Below, one piece after another: positions 1 through 5,640 of a stretch of DNA of 6,283 nucleotides. A program made the position numbers and the translations under genes. This DNA comes from Belnapia sp. (GTDB taxonomy: Bacteria > Pseudomonadota > Alphaproteobacteria > Acetobacterales > Acetobacteraceae): the NCBI GenBank assembly GCA_028291445.1, contig JAQGIA010000312.1:1-6283 (forward strand), written 5' to 3'. The notes beneath the pieces are model-generated. The model saw only the letters and a program-made list of their open reading frames with translations, did not search any database and had not been told where the DNA came from. How positions within the stretch are numbered: the first letter of the stretch is position 1; each line of letters begins with the position of its first letter.

Positions 1-590
1 CCCCAGGATTTCACCGCATGGCGGAAGATGCGGCTGACCTGATCCGGGGAGGCATTGCCGGTGGTGTCGCAGATGGCGATCTCCATCTCCGGGTCCAGCG
101 CCATCACCTGCTCCACCAGATCCAGCGTATCCTGTTCCGGCACCACGCCTTCAAACGGGCAGTGGAAGGCGCAGGAGAGGTTGAAGCGGATCTTGGTCCC
201 CTTCGGGGCGTCGCGGACGATGGCGCCGAGGTCGGCCAGGCTATCCGCACGGGAGCGGTTCAGGTTGGCCTGGTTGTGGCCCTCCGTCACCGACATGAAC
301 AGGCCGAGCCGGTCGGCCCCGGCCGCCATCGCCGCCTCGAAGCCCTTGCGGTTCGGCACCAGCACGGTGCATTCCAGGCCTTCGAGCTGCTTGGCGAATT
401 GCAGCACCGCGGCGGTATCGGCCATCTGCGGGATGGCCTTGGGCGAGACGAAGCTGCCGATTTCCATCCGCCGCAGCCCGGCCTCGTAGCAGGCCTTCAC
501 CAGCGCGATCTTGGTTTCGGTCGGCACGAAGCCCGCGATGGATTGCAGCCCGTCGCGCGGTGCGACTTCCGAAAGTTCCAGCTCGTTCAT
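1..590 (-). CDS. HMG-CoA lyase-family enzyme (partial, C-terminus outside window)
   Basis: This gene encodes a member of the HMGL-like TIM-barrel lyases, which cleave 3-hydroxyacyl-CoA esters such as HMG-CoA into acetyl-CoA and a keto-acid using a divalent metal. The first 196 residues are visible. They begin with VAPRDGLQ (residues 9-16), whose Arg12 and Asp13 match the catalytic Arg and metal-binding Asp of human HMGCL (Arg41, Asp42). Glu43 in MEIGSFVSPK lies 31 residues after Arg12, the same spacing as human Arg41 to Glu72. SFVSPK, IPQMAD, LVPN and SCAFHCPFEG are also family signatures. The metal-binding His pair and the active-site Cys loop lie in the missing part, roughly the last 100 residues of a protein usually near 300. 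The start is set by a strong AGGAGGG site at 597-603, 6 nt upstream, and by an ATGA overlap with the CoA-transferase stop. The true substrate could be HMG-CoA, citramalyl-CoA or a related ester; the pairing with a class III CoA-transferase favours an acid that needs CoA activation (inference). Confidence 0.9.
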   Translation of the reverse strand, partial: MNELELSEVAPRDGLQSIAGFVPTETKIALVKACYEAGLRRMEIGSFVSPKAIPQMADTAAVLQFAKQLEGLECTVLVPNRKGFEAAMAAGADRLGLFMSVTEGHNQANLNRSRADSLADLGAIVRDAPKGTKIRFNLSCAFHCPFEGVVPEQDTLDLVEQVMALDPEMEIAICDTTGNASPDQVSRIFRHAVKSW

Positions 591-1816
591 GCGACGCCCT
601 CCTGCAACAGACCCGAGAATACATGCTCGTTGTGCGCCCCCGCGGCGGGGCCCGTCCAGCGCACCATATCGCGCGGGGCGATGCCGTCGAAGCGGAAGGG
701 CGCCGCCGGATGCAGCACGGTGCCGAGCAGCGGGTCCTCCACCGGCATCACCAGCCCGCGCGCCTGGAAATGCGGGTCCTCGACGCAGTCGCGCATGTCG
801 AACAGGCGCGAGCACGGCACCTCCGCCGCCTCCAGCACCGCCTCGGCCTCGGCGGCGCTCTGCGTCACCGTCCAGGCGGTGATCGCCGCATCCAGCTCGG
901 CCACGTTCTCGCAGCGGGCGGCATTGGAGGTGAAGCGCGGCTCCCCGGCCAGCTCCGGCCGGCCGATCGCCGCCATCAGCCGGCGGAAGATCAGGTCCGA
1001 ATTGCCGGCGATGCAGAGCCATTTGCCGTCGGCGCAAAGATAGGTGTTGGTCGGCGCCGCGGTCTTGATCGCCGCCCCCTGCGGCTGGCGCACCCAGCCG
1101 AACAGCCCGTATTCCGGCAGCATCCCCTCCATCAGCGAAAAGACGCTGCCGACCAGGTCGACGTCGATGACCCGGCCCCTGGCCTCGGGATTGCCCTTGA
1201 TGCCCCAGCAGGCGGCGACCAGCCCCATCGCCGCGTACATCCCGGCCAGGTCGTCGCTGATCGAGACCCCGCAGCGCGGCGGCGGCAGCGTGCTCTGGCC
1301 CGGATTGGCGGTGAGATGGCGGAGGCCGCCCATCGCCTCGCCGATCGCCCCGAACGCCGGCTTGTCCCGGTACGGCCCATCCTGGCCGTAGCCGCTGATC
1401 CGGGCGATCACCAGCCGGGGGTTCACCGCATGCAGCGCCTCGGGCCCCAGGCCGTAGCGTTCCAACTGGCCGGGACGGAAATTCTCGACCAGCGCATCGG
1501 CCCGGCCGACCAGCTTCCGCAGCTTGGCCTTGTCGTCCGGGTTCTTCAGGTCGAGCGTGACCGAGAGCTTGTTCCGCCCATGCACGCTGAACCAGACCGC
1601 ATGGCCATCCACCTGGCTGCCCCAGCCGCGCACCGGGTCGCCCTCCGGCGGCTCCACCTTGATGACCTCCGCGCCAAGGTCGGCCAGCAGCCGGGTGGCG
1701 AAGGGGGCGGCGATGTAATGCCCCAGCTCGACGATCTTCAGCCCGGCCAGGGGCAGCCCATTCGACGGCAGACCGGGTTTCGTGCCGGCTGGCGGGGACG
1801 CTGGATGCTCGGACAT
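587..1816 (-). CDS. CaiB/BaiF family (class III) CoA-transferase
   Basis: This 409-residue protein, usual length for the family, moves CoA between carboxylic acids through an enzyme-bound acyl intermediate and is expected to be cytoplasmic. The N-terminal hallmark is LAGLKIVELGHYIAAPFATRLLADLGAEVIKVEPP-type sequence, seen here as VELGHYIAAPFATRLLADLG (residues 29-48) followed by EVIKVEPP. VENFRPG is at residues 110-116. The catalytic Asp is most likely Asp188 in GVSISDDLAGMYAAMG, by analogy with Asp169 of formyl-CoA transferase. The open frame runs back to 2170, but that extension crosses the out-of-phase 28-bp repeat and is low-complexity. The start at 1816 is preferred because GGAG (1822-1825) sits 5 nt upstream and the family homology begins about 20 residues later. 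The stop overlaps the lyase start (ATGA), so the two are probably translated together. The acyl donor and acceptor cannot be read from sequence. A succinyl-CoA:citramalate-type activity is one option, because such transferases occur beside HMGL-type lyases. Confidence 0.93.
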   Translation of the reverse strand: MSEHPASPPAGTKPGLPSNGLPLAGLKIVELGHYIAAPFATRLLADLGAEVIKVEPPEGDPVRGWGSQVDGHAVWFSVHGRNKLSVTLDLKNPDDKAKLRKLVGRADALVENFRPGQLERYGLGPEALHAVNPRLVIARISGYGQDGPYRDKPAFGAIGEAMGGLRHLTANPGQSTLPPPRCGVSISDDLAGMYAAMGLVAACWGIKGNPEARGRVIDVDLVGSVFSLMEGMLPEYGLFGWVRQPQGAAIKTAAPTNTYLCADGKWLCIAGNSDLIFRRLMAAIGRPELAGEPRFTSNAARCENVAELDAAITAWTVTQSAAEAEAVLEAAEVPCSRLFDMRDCVEDPHFQARGLVMPVEDPLLGTVLHPAAPFRFDGIAPRDMVRWTGPAAGAHNEHVFSGLLQEGVA

Positions 1817-1842
1817 GCTCGCTCCGGATCTTCTTCTGTTTT

Positions 1843-1944
1843 CTGCATAGCCGCGTGGTGGCTTGGAAGCCTGCATAGCCGCGTGGCGGCTTGGAAGCCT
1901 GCATAGCCGCGTGGCGGCTTGGAGCCTGCATAGCCGCGTGGCGG
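1843..1944. repeat. 28-bp tandem repeat, 3.7 copies, with internal palindrome
   Basis: Units lie head to tail at 1843-1870, 1871-1898, 1899-1925 (27 bp, one A lost) and 1926-1944 (partial, 19 bp). Each unit opens with CTGCATA, continues with the perfect inverted repeat GCCGC-GTG-GCGGC, and closes with TTGGAAGC, so a second small palindrome GCTT-GG-AAGC forms at the unit end. Unit 1 has a C-to-T change that turns one stem pair into G-T on the plus strand and A-C on the minus strand. There are no spacers, so this is not a CRISPR array. The unit length is not a multiple of three, which argues against a coding repeat. The array ends 26 bp upstream of the CoA-transferase start, so it lies in its promoter or 5' untranslated region. 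It could be a set of protein-binding sites, a string of RNA hairpins, or a neutral variable-number repeat; the sequence does not decide. Confidence 0.95.
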
Positions 1945-2004
1945 CGCGGGCAAAAGGCCATGGGCATCGGGGCCGAACGGCAGGCCCGGCGAAACCGCCA
2001 CGCC

Positions 2005-2023
2005 ATGACAACGATATGGCAAC
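2005..2023. promoter_or_regulatory. Possible operator: ATGRCAAC direct repeat
   Basis: ATGACAAC (2005-2012) and ATGGCAAC (2016-2023) are separated by GAT, giving an 11-bp period close to one helical turn. On the other strand this reads GTTGCCAT-ATC-GTTGTCAT. Two same-facing half-sites in a divergent promoter region are the kind of site a transcription factor could bind. No regulator gene is present in the window and two short copies could arise by chance. Confidence 0.25.
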
Positions 2024-2070
2024 GCTTCCGGCGCATCCTCCACCACGGGCCAGTCCGCTGACCCTTCTCT

Positions 2071-2160
2071 CCCCCGGCGCCGCGACAGCCGTCCCCTCCC
2101 TCCCCAGCGGCGCGCGACTTCGGGCGCGGAACCCGCACGGGTTCCGCGCCTGCCCTTTTT
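2071..2160 (+). ncRNA. Candidate small RNA or leader RNA with C-rich loop
   Basis: On the plus strand a 7-bp perfect stem (GCGCCGC 2077-2083 with GCGGCGC 2107-2113) closes a 23-nt loop containing CCCCTCCCTCCCC, which is complementary to Shine-Dalgarno-like G-rich sequence. A 7-nt linker then leads to a strong terminator hairpin. A loop with CUCCC-type anti-Shine-Dalgarno motifs followed by a Rho-independent terminator is the layout of several alphaproteobacterial small RNAs (established for the cuckoo/CcsR and αr families). The 5' end is unknown and may be further upstream; 2071 marks only where the visible structure begins. The alternative is an attenuator in the leader of the amidase operon. 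Short GC stems are common by chance in DNA this GC-rich. Confidence 0.3.
2121..2160 (+). terminator. Rho-independent terminator (plus strand)
   Basis: A 12-bp perfect stem (2123-2134 with 2139-2150, core GCGCGGAACCC / GGGTTCCGCGC) closes a GCAC tetraloop. It is extended by a G-T and a C-G pair at its base and followed shortly by CCCTTTTT ending at 2160. The T-tract is present only in the plus orientation. No plus-strand gene precedes it, and the next plus-strand gene begins 40 bp downstream, so what it terminates is unexplained. Confidence 0.85.
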
Positions 2161-2200
2161 GCGCCACCATCCCCGCAGTGCAGCATGAGGGGATGGAGCG

Positions 2201-2431
2201 ATGTCAGAGTCCGATGCTTCTGGTCACGCAGCCATGGCGGCAGCCGCCGGCATCGACCGCGCCTGGCAGGACCACCGCGCCGATGTCGAGGAAGCCATCG
2301 CCCTGGCCGCCCGCTTCCGCCGCGGTTTTACCCGCCCGGCCGACCCCGCCGCCGAGCCCATCCCGGCCTATGCCCTATCCCGCCGTCCACCCCGCGCGGC
2401 CGCGAAGCCCGGCGCGAAGGTGACCCCATGA
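2201..2431 (+). CDS. Small AtzG/GatC-like protein, probable amidase partner
   Basis: This 76-residue protein is mostly alanine-rich helix (residues 9-42) followed by a proline-rich segment and a basic tail. The pattern AAAAGIDRAWQDHR...VEEAIALAARFRRGF then DPAAEPIPAY resembles the small AtzG-like (DUF4089) proteins encoded beside amidase-signature hydrolases. Those also end in a helix followed by an acidic, proline-containing EP-x-P segment and are structurally related to GatC. The match is from pattern recognition only. Support for it being real: G/C-rich third positions through the central part, a GAGGGG ribosome-binding site (2187-2192) 8 nt before the ATG, and a stop codon overlapping the amidase start as ATGA. 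It probably binds and stabilises the amidase in the cytoplasm (inference). The last 15 or so residues (PPRAAAKPGAKVTP) look disordered. Confidence 0.65.
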   Translation: MSESDASGHAAMAAAAGIDRAWQDHRADVEEAIALAARFRRGFTRPADPAAEPIPAYALSRRPPRAAAKPGAKVTP

Positions 2432-3822
2432 GCGCCCCGCACACCCTGCCGCTGGCCGAGGCCGCGGCGCTGATCGCGGCGAAGCGGCTTTCCCCGGTCG
2501 AGCTGCTGCAATCCTGCCTCGACCGCATCGCCGCGGTGGAGCCCGGGCTGAACGCCATCATCCGCCTGGTCGCCGACGAGGCCATGGCCGATGCCAAGGC
2601 GGCCGAGGCCGAGATCGCCCAGGGCGGCGCGCGCGGCCCGCTGCATGGCATCCCGGTCGGGCTGAAGGACATCATCGACCTCGCCGGCCACCCCACCACC
2701 TGTCATTCGAAGCTGCAGATCGACCGGGTCGCCACCGCGGATGCGGTCGCCACCGCCCGGCTGCGCGCCGCCGGCGCCATCTTCCCGGCCAAGCTCTCGA
2801 CCCATGAATTCGCCATCGGCGGCCCGGCCTTCGACCTGCCCTTCCCGCCGGCGCGCAACCCGTGGAACCCGAAGCATCATCCCGGCGGCTCCTCCTCGGG
2901 CTCGGGCGCGGCGGTCGCGGCGCGGATGTTCCCGGCGGCGCTGGGGACGGATACCGGCGGCTCGGTCCGCCACCCTGCCAGCCATTGCGGCCTGGTCGGG
3001 CTGAAGCCGACCTATGGGCTGGTCTCCCGCCGCGGCGTCTTCCCGCTGTCCTTCACCCTGGACCATGTCGGGCCGATGACCCGCACGGTGCGCGACAACG
3101 CCCTGCTGCTGAACGTCATCGCCGGGCATGACCCGGGCGACCCGGGCAGCGCCGCCGTGCCGGCCGAGGATTACACCAGGGACCTGCACAAGGGCCTCAA
3201 GGGGCTGCGGATCGGCTTCGTCCGCCACTTCCACGAAACCGACCAGCCGGCCCGGGCCGATGTGGCCGCCGCGCTGGAAGCCGCCGCCGCGCTGCTCGCC
3301 GCCGAGGGCGCCACGGTCAGCACCGTCACCCTGCCGCCGCTCGGCGAATTCGCCGGGGTCAACCGCACCATCATGCTGCCCGAGGCGAATGCCATCCACG
3401 AGCCATGGCTGAAGGAACGGCCGGGCGATTATGCCCATATCACCCGCCGCCGCCTGCTGCCCGGCGTCTTCGTCTCCGGCGCCGACTACGTCCAGGCGCA
3501 GCGCCGCCGCCGCCAGCTCGTCGCCGCGGTCGAGGCGGCCTTCGCCGAGGTCGACCTGCTGCTCTGCGCCAGCTCGATGGACCCCGCCTGCCTGATCGAC
3601 GACGCCGCCGAGGTCGAGCGCACCTATCCGCGCCAGGCCCGCACGCCCTTCAACGTCACCGGCCATCCGGCGGTCAGCATCATGTGCGGCCTCAGCGAGG
3701 CGGAGCGCCTGCCGCTCGGCCTGCAGCTCGTCGCCCCCGGCTTCGCCGAGGCGCTCCTATACCGCGCCGCCGCCGGCTACGAACGGGCCGCCCCCTGGGT
3801 CGCCATGGCGCCGGCGCTGTAG
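2428..3822 (+). CDS. Amidase-signature family hydrolase
   Basis: This 464-residue enzyme, normal length for the family, hydrolyses a carboxamide bond with a Ser-cisSer-Lys triad and is expected to be cytoplasmic. The triad is complete: Lys80 in GIPVGLKDIID, Ser155 in HHPGGSSSGSG, and nucleophile Ser179 in GTDTGGSVRHP. The spacings (75 and 24 residues) match those of fatty acid amide hydrolase (Lys142, Ser217, Ser241). GLVGLKPTYGLVSRRG and the late RTPFNVTGHPAVS motif are also standard. The start at 2428 overlaps the small gene's stop (ATGA), has GAAGGTG about 6 nt upstream, and begins directly at the family's N-terminal helix; the frame is open back to 2185 but that stretch is a shadow of the small gene. 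The small partner points to an AtzE- or GatA-like two-subunit arrangement. The nucleophile segment reads GTDTGGS rather than the GSDTNGS I associate with AtzE, so I would not name it AtzE. It is unlikely to be the true tRNA amidotransferase GatA because gatC/gatB are not adjacent. The substrate is unknown. Confidence 0.93.
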   Translation: MSAPHTLPLAEAAALIAAKRLSPVELLQSCLDRIAAVEPGLNAIIRLVADEAMADAKAAEAEIAQGGARGPLHGIPVGLKDIIDLAGHPTTCHSKLQIDRVATADAVATARLRAAGAIFPAKLSTHEFAIGGPAFDLPFPPARNPWNPKHHPGGSSSGSGAAVAARMFPAALGTDTGGSVRHPASHCGLVGLKPTYGLVSRRGVFPLSFTLDHVGPMTRTVRDNALLLNVIAGHDPGDPGSAAVPAEDYTRDLHKGLKGLRIGFVRHFHETDQPARADVAAALEAAAALLAAEGATVSTVTLPPLGEFAGVNRTIMLPEANAIHEPWLKERPGDYAHITRRRLLPGVFVSGADYVQAQRRRRQLVAAVEAAFAEVDLLLCASSMDPACLIDDAAEVERTYPRQARTPFNVTGHPAVSIMCGLSEAERLPLGLQLVAPGFAEALLYRAAAGYERAAPWVAMAPAL

Positions 3823-3827
3823 CGCCG
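3812..3827 (+). promoter_or_regulatory. Hairpin over the amidase stop / antiporter start junction
   Basis: CGGCGC (3812-3817) and GCGCCG (3822-3827) pair perfectly around a TGTA loop that contains most of the amidase stop codon. The stem ends one base before the antiporter ATG, exactly where a Shine-Dalgarno sequence should be, and none is present. A ribosome finishing the amidase would melt this hairpin, which suggests translational coupling (inference). Confidence 0.4.
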
Positions 3828-3828
3828 T

Positions 3829-5637
3829 ATGGCAGTCGAATCCACTGGCATCGACCTGATCGAGGCCGTCGCCCTGCTGGGCGCCGGCGTTGTCGCCGTG
3901 CCGATCTTCCGCAAGCTCGGCCTCGGCTCCGTGCTCGGGTATTTCGCCGCCGGCCTCGCCATCGGTCCCTTCGGCCTGGCGCTGGTGGCGGACCCCGAGA
4001 CCATCCTGCATGTCGCCGAACTCGGCGTCATCATGCTGCTCTTCATCATCGGGCTGGAGATGCAGCCCTCCCGCCTGTGGAACCTGCGGCGGGAGATCTT
4101 CGGCCTCGGCGTCGCCCAGGTCACCCTCTGCGGCCTGCTGCTGACCGGCGCCGGCATCCTCGCCGGGCTGGACCCGGTGGTCGCCTTCGTCGGCGGCATG
4201 GGCTTCGTGCTGTCGTCGACCGCCGTCGTCATGCAGATGCTGGACGAGGCCGGGGAAACCTCGACGCCGCAGGGTCAGAACGCGGTCTCCATCCTGCTGC
4301 TGGAAGACCTCGCCATCGTGCCGCTGCTGGCGGTCGTCGCCTTCCTCGCCCCCGGCGCCGCCGACCCGGATGCGCCGCCGCGCTGGCTCGCCATCCTCAT
4401 CGGCCTCGCCGCCATCGCCGCCCTGGTCGCCGCCGGCCGCTGGCTGCTCAACCCGTTGTTCCGCTTCCTCGCCGCCGCCCGGGCACGGGAGGTGATGACC
4501 GCCGCCGCGCTGCTGATCGTGCTGGGCGCGGCGCTGCTGATGCAGCTCGGCGGGCTGTCCATGGCGATGGGTGCCTTCCTGGCCGGCGTGCTGCTGTCCG
4601 AGAGCACCTTCCGGCACCAGCTCGAAGCCGATATCGAGCCCTTCCGCGGCATCCTGCTCGGGCTGTTCTTCATCGCCGTCGGCATGTCGCTCGACCTGCC
4701 GGCGCTGGCGCGGGACTGGCCGGTGGTGGCCGCGGCGGTGACCGGCTACACGCTGGTCAAGGCCATCGGCATCTTCGGCGTGGCCCGCGCCTTCGGCACC
4801 GACACCAGGGCGGCGATCGAGCGCGCCACGCTATTCGCCCAGGGCGGTGAATTCGCCTTCGTGCTCTATGCCGCCGCGGCCAGCGGCGGGATCCTCGATG
4901 CCCGCACCAGCACGGTCTTCAGCGCGACCGTCATCCTCTCCATGGCCATCACCCCGGTGATCGCCACCCTGGCGCGGCGCTGGCTGCCGCCGCCGGCCGC
5001 CTCCACCGAGGGCGTCGATACCGCTGCCGACCTGCAGGGCGAGGTGCTGGTCATCGGCTTCGGCCGCTTCGCCCAGGTGGCAAGCCAGGCGCTGCTGGCG
5101 CGCGGCATGGGCGTCTCGATCATCGAGAACGACGTGGAGATGATCGTCGCCGCCAGCAGCTTCGGCTTCAAGGTCTACTACGGCGACGGCACCCGGCTCG
5201 ACATCCTGCATGCCTCGGGCGCCGACCGGGCCAAGGCCATCCTGGTCTGCATCGACGATCCGGCCGCCGCCACCCGCATCGCCCACCTGGTCCGCCAGGA
5301 ATTCCCCCTGGCCAAGCTCTTCGTCCGCGCCTTCGACCGCGGCCATGCGCTCGACCTCATCGCCGCCGGGGTGGACTACCAGATCCGCGAGACCTTCGAA
5401 TCGGCCATGACCTTCAGCGGCACGGTGCTCCGCCGCCTGGGCGTGCCGGAGGAGGAAGCGGCCGATCTGGTCCAGGATGTGCGCCGCCGCGACACCGAAC
5501 GGCTGGAGCTGCAGATCACCGGCGGCCTCTATGCCGGGGTCGACCTGATCCGCGGCAACCGGCCGGTGCCGGAGCCGCTGACCACGCCGAAGCGGCCCGG
5601 CCAGGTGATCGGCGACCTGCCGGCCCTGGCGGAATAA
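3829..5637 (+). CDS. KefB/KefC-type CPA2 monovalent cation:proton antiporter with RCK domain
   Basis: This 602-residue inner-membrane protein would exchange K+ (or Na+) for protons. Residues 1-390 are a multi-helix CPA2 transport domain with VPIFRKLGLGSVLGY (24-38), LFIIGLEM (71-78), LSSTAVVMQML (128-138), LLLEDLAIVPLL (156-167, ion-binding Asp160), VGMSLDL (284-290) and QGGEFAFVL (338-346). Residues 403-540 form a TrkA-N/RCK regulatory domain: VLVIGFGRFAQ nucleotide-binding loop (407-416), acidic residue in IIEND (431-435), and YGDGTRLDIL (451-460). In E. coli KefC the matching domain is gated by NADH and glutathione adducts; whether that holds here is unknown, and no KefF-like quinone reductase is in the window. 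Two oddities are Glu159 where KefB/C have Gln before the key Asp, and Ala415 in place of the third Gly of GxGxxG. The start at 3829 is the first ATG after an in-frame stop and gives the usual short N-terminus. It lies 6 nt after the amidase stop, so it is cotranscribed. Confidence 0.94.
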   Translation: MAVESTGIDLIEAVALLGAGVVAVPIFRKLGLGSVLGYFAAGLAIGPFGLALVADPETILHVAELGVIMLLFIIGLEMQPSRLWNLRREIFGLGVAQVTLCGLLLTGAGILAGLDPVVAFVGGMGFVLSSTAVVMQMLDEAGETSTPQGQNAVSILLLEDLAIVPLLAVVAFLAPGAADPDAPPRWLAILIGLAAIAALVAAGRWLLNPLFRFLAAARAREVMTAAALLIVLGAALLMQLGGLSMAMGAFLAGVLLSESTFRHQLEADIEPFRGILLGLFFIAVGMSLDLPALARDWPVVAAAVTGYTLVKAIGIFGVARAFGTDTRAAIERATLFAQGGEFAFVLYAAAASGGILDARTSTVFSATVILSMAITPVIATLARRWLPPPAASTEGVDTAADLQGEVLVIGFGRFAQVASQALLARGMGVSIIENDVEMIVAASSFGFKVYYGDGTRLDILHASGADRAKAILVCIDDPAAATRIAHLVRQEFPLAKLFVRAFDRGHALDLIAAGVDYQIRETFESAMTFSGTVLRRLGVPEEEAADLVQDVRRRDTERLELQITGGLYAGVDLIRGNRPVPEPLTTPKRPGQVIGDLPALAE

Positions 5638-5640
5638 CCG

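Larger units (their letters stand above)
1817..2200. other. Divergent intergenic region (384 bp) between two operons
   Basis: No convincing protein gene lies here. From left to right it holds four elements. The first is an A-rich leader on the minus strand (1817-1842) carrying the CoA-transferase ribosome-binding site. The second is a 28-bp tandem repeat array (1843-1944). The third is an ATGRCAAC direct repeat pair (2005-2023). The fourth is a C-rich hairpin and a Rho-independent terminator read on the plus strand (2077-2160), followed by the short leader of the plus-strand operon. Promoters for both operons should lie here, but I found no pair of -35/-10 boxes good enough to call on either strand. 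Confidence 0.85.

Noticed and set aside
18..1906. Long plus-strand open frames (341 and 448 codons) opposite the lyase and CoA-transferase
   Set aside because: They are antisense shadows caused by high GC. They are rich in Arg, His, Ala and Gly with no family motifs, while the minus-strand frames carry full catalytic signatures.
1843..1944. CRISPR array
   Set aside because: The 28-bp units abut directly with no spacers, and no cas gene is present.
1927..1953. Minus-strand promoter TTGCCC / TATGCA inside the repeat
   Set aside because: The spacer is 15 bp and the -10 box matches poorly, so the call would not be better than chance.
1738..2046. Minus-strand 102-codon frame through the tandem repeat
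   Set aside because: Its repeats of GYAGSKPPR-type sequence come from the 28-bp units read in changing frames. It has no homology pattern and overlaps the real CoA-transferase start.
1817..2170. N-terminal extension of the CoA-transferase back to 2170
   Set aside because: The added 118 residues are low-complexity, cross the repeat and the terminator hairpin, and precede the family's normal N-terminus. The ATG at 1816 has a good GGAG site.
2368..3666. 432-codon minus-strand frame opposite the amidase
   Set aside because: It is an antisense shadow of a gene with an intact catalytic triad and shows no recognisable motif.
3757..4617. 286-codon minus-strand frame opposite the antiporter
   Set aside because: Its Gln/Asp/Gly/His-rich composition is the mirror of transmembrane codons on the other strand, with no motifs.
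3405..4850. 481-codon plus-strand frame overlapping amidase and antiporter
   Set aside because: It is an Arg/Pro/Ala-rich shadow spanning the junction of two well-supported genes in another frame.
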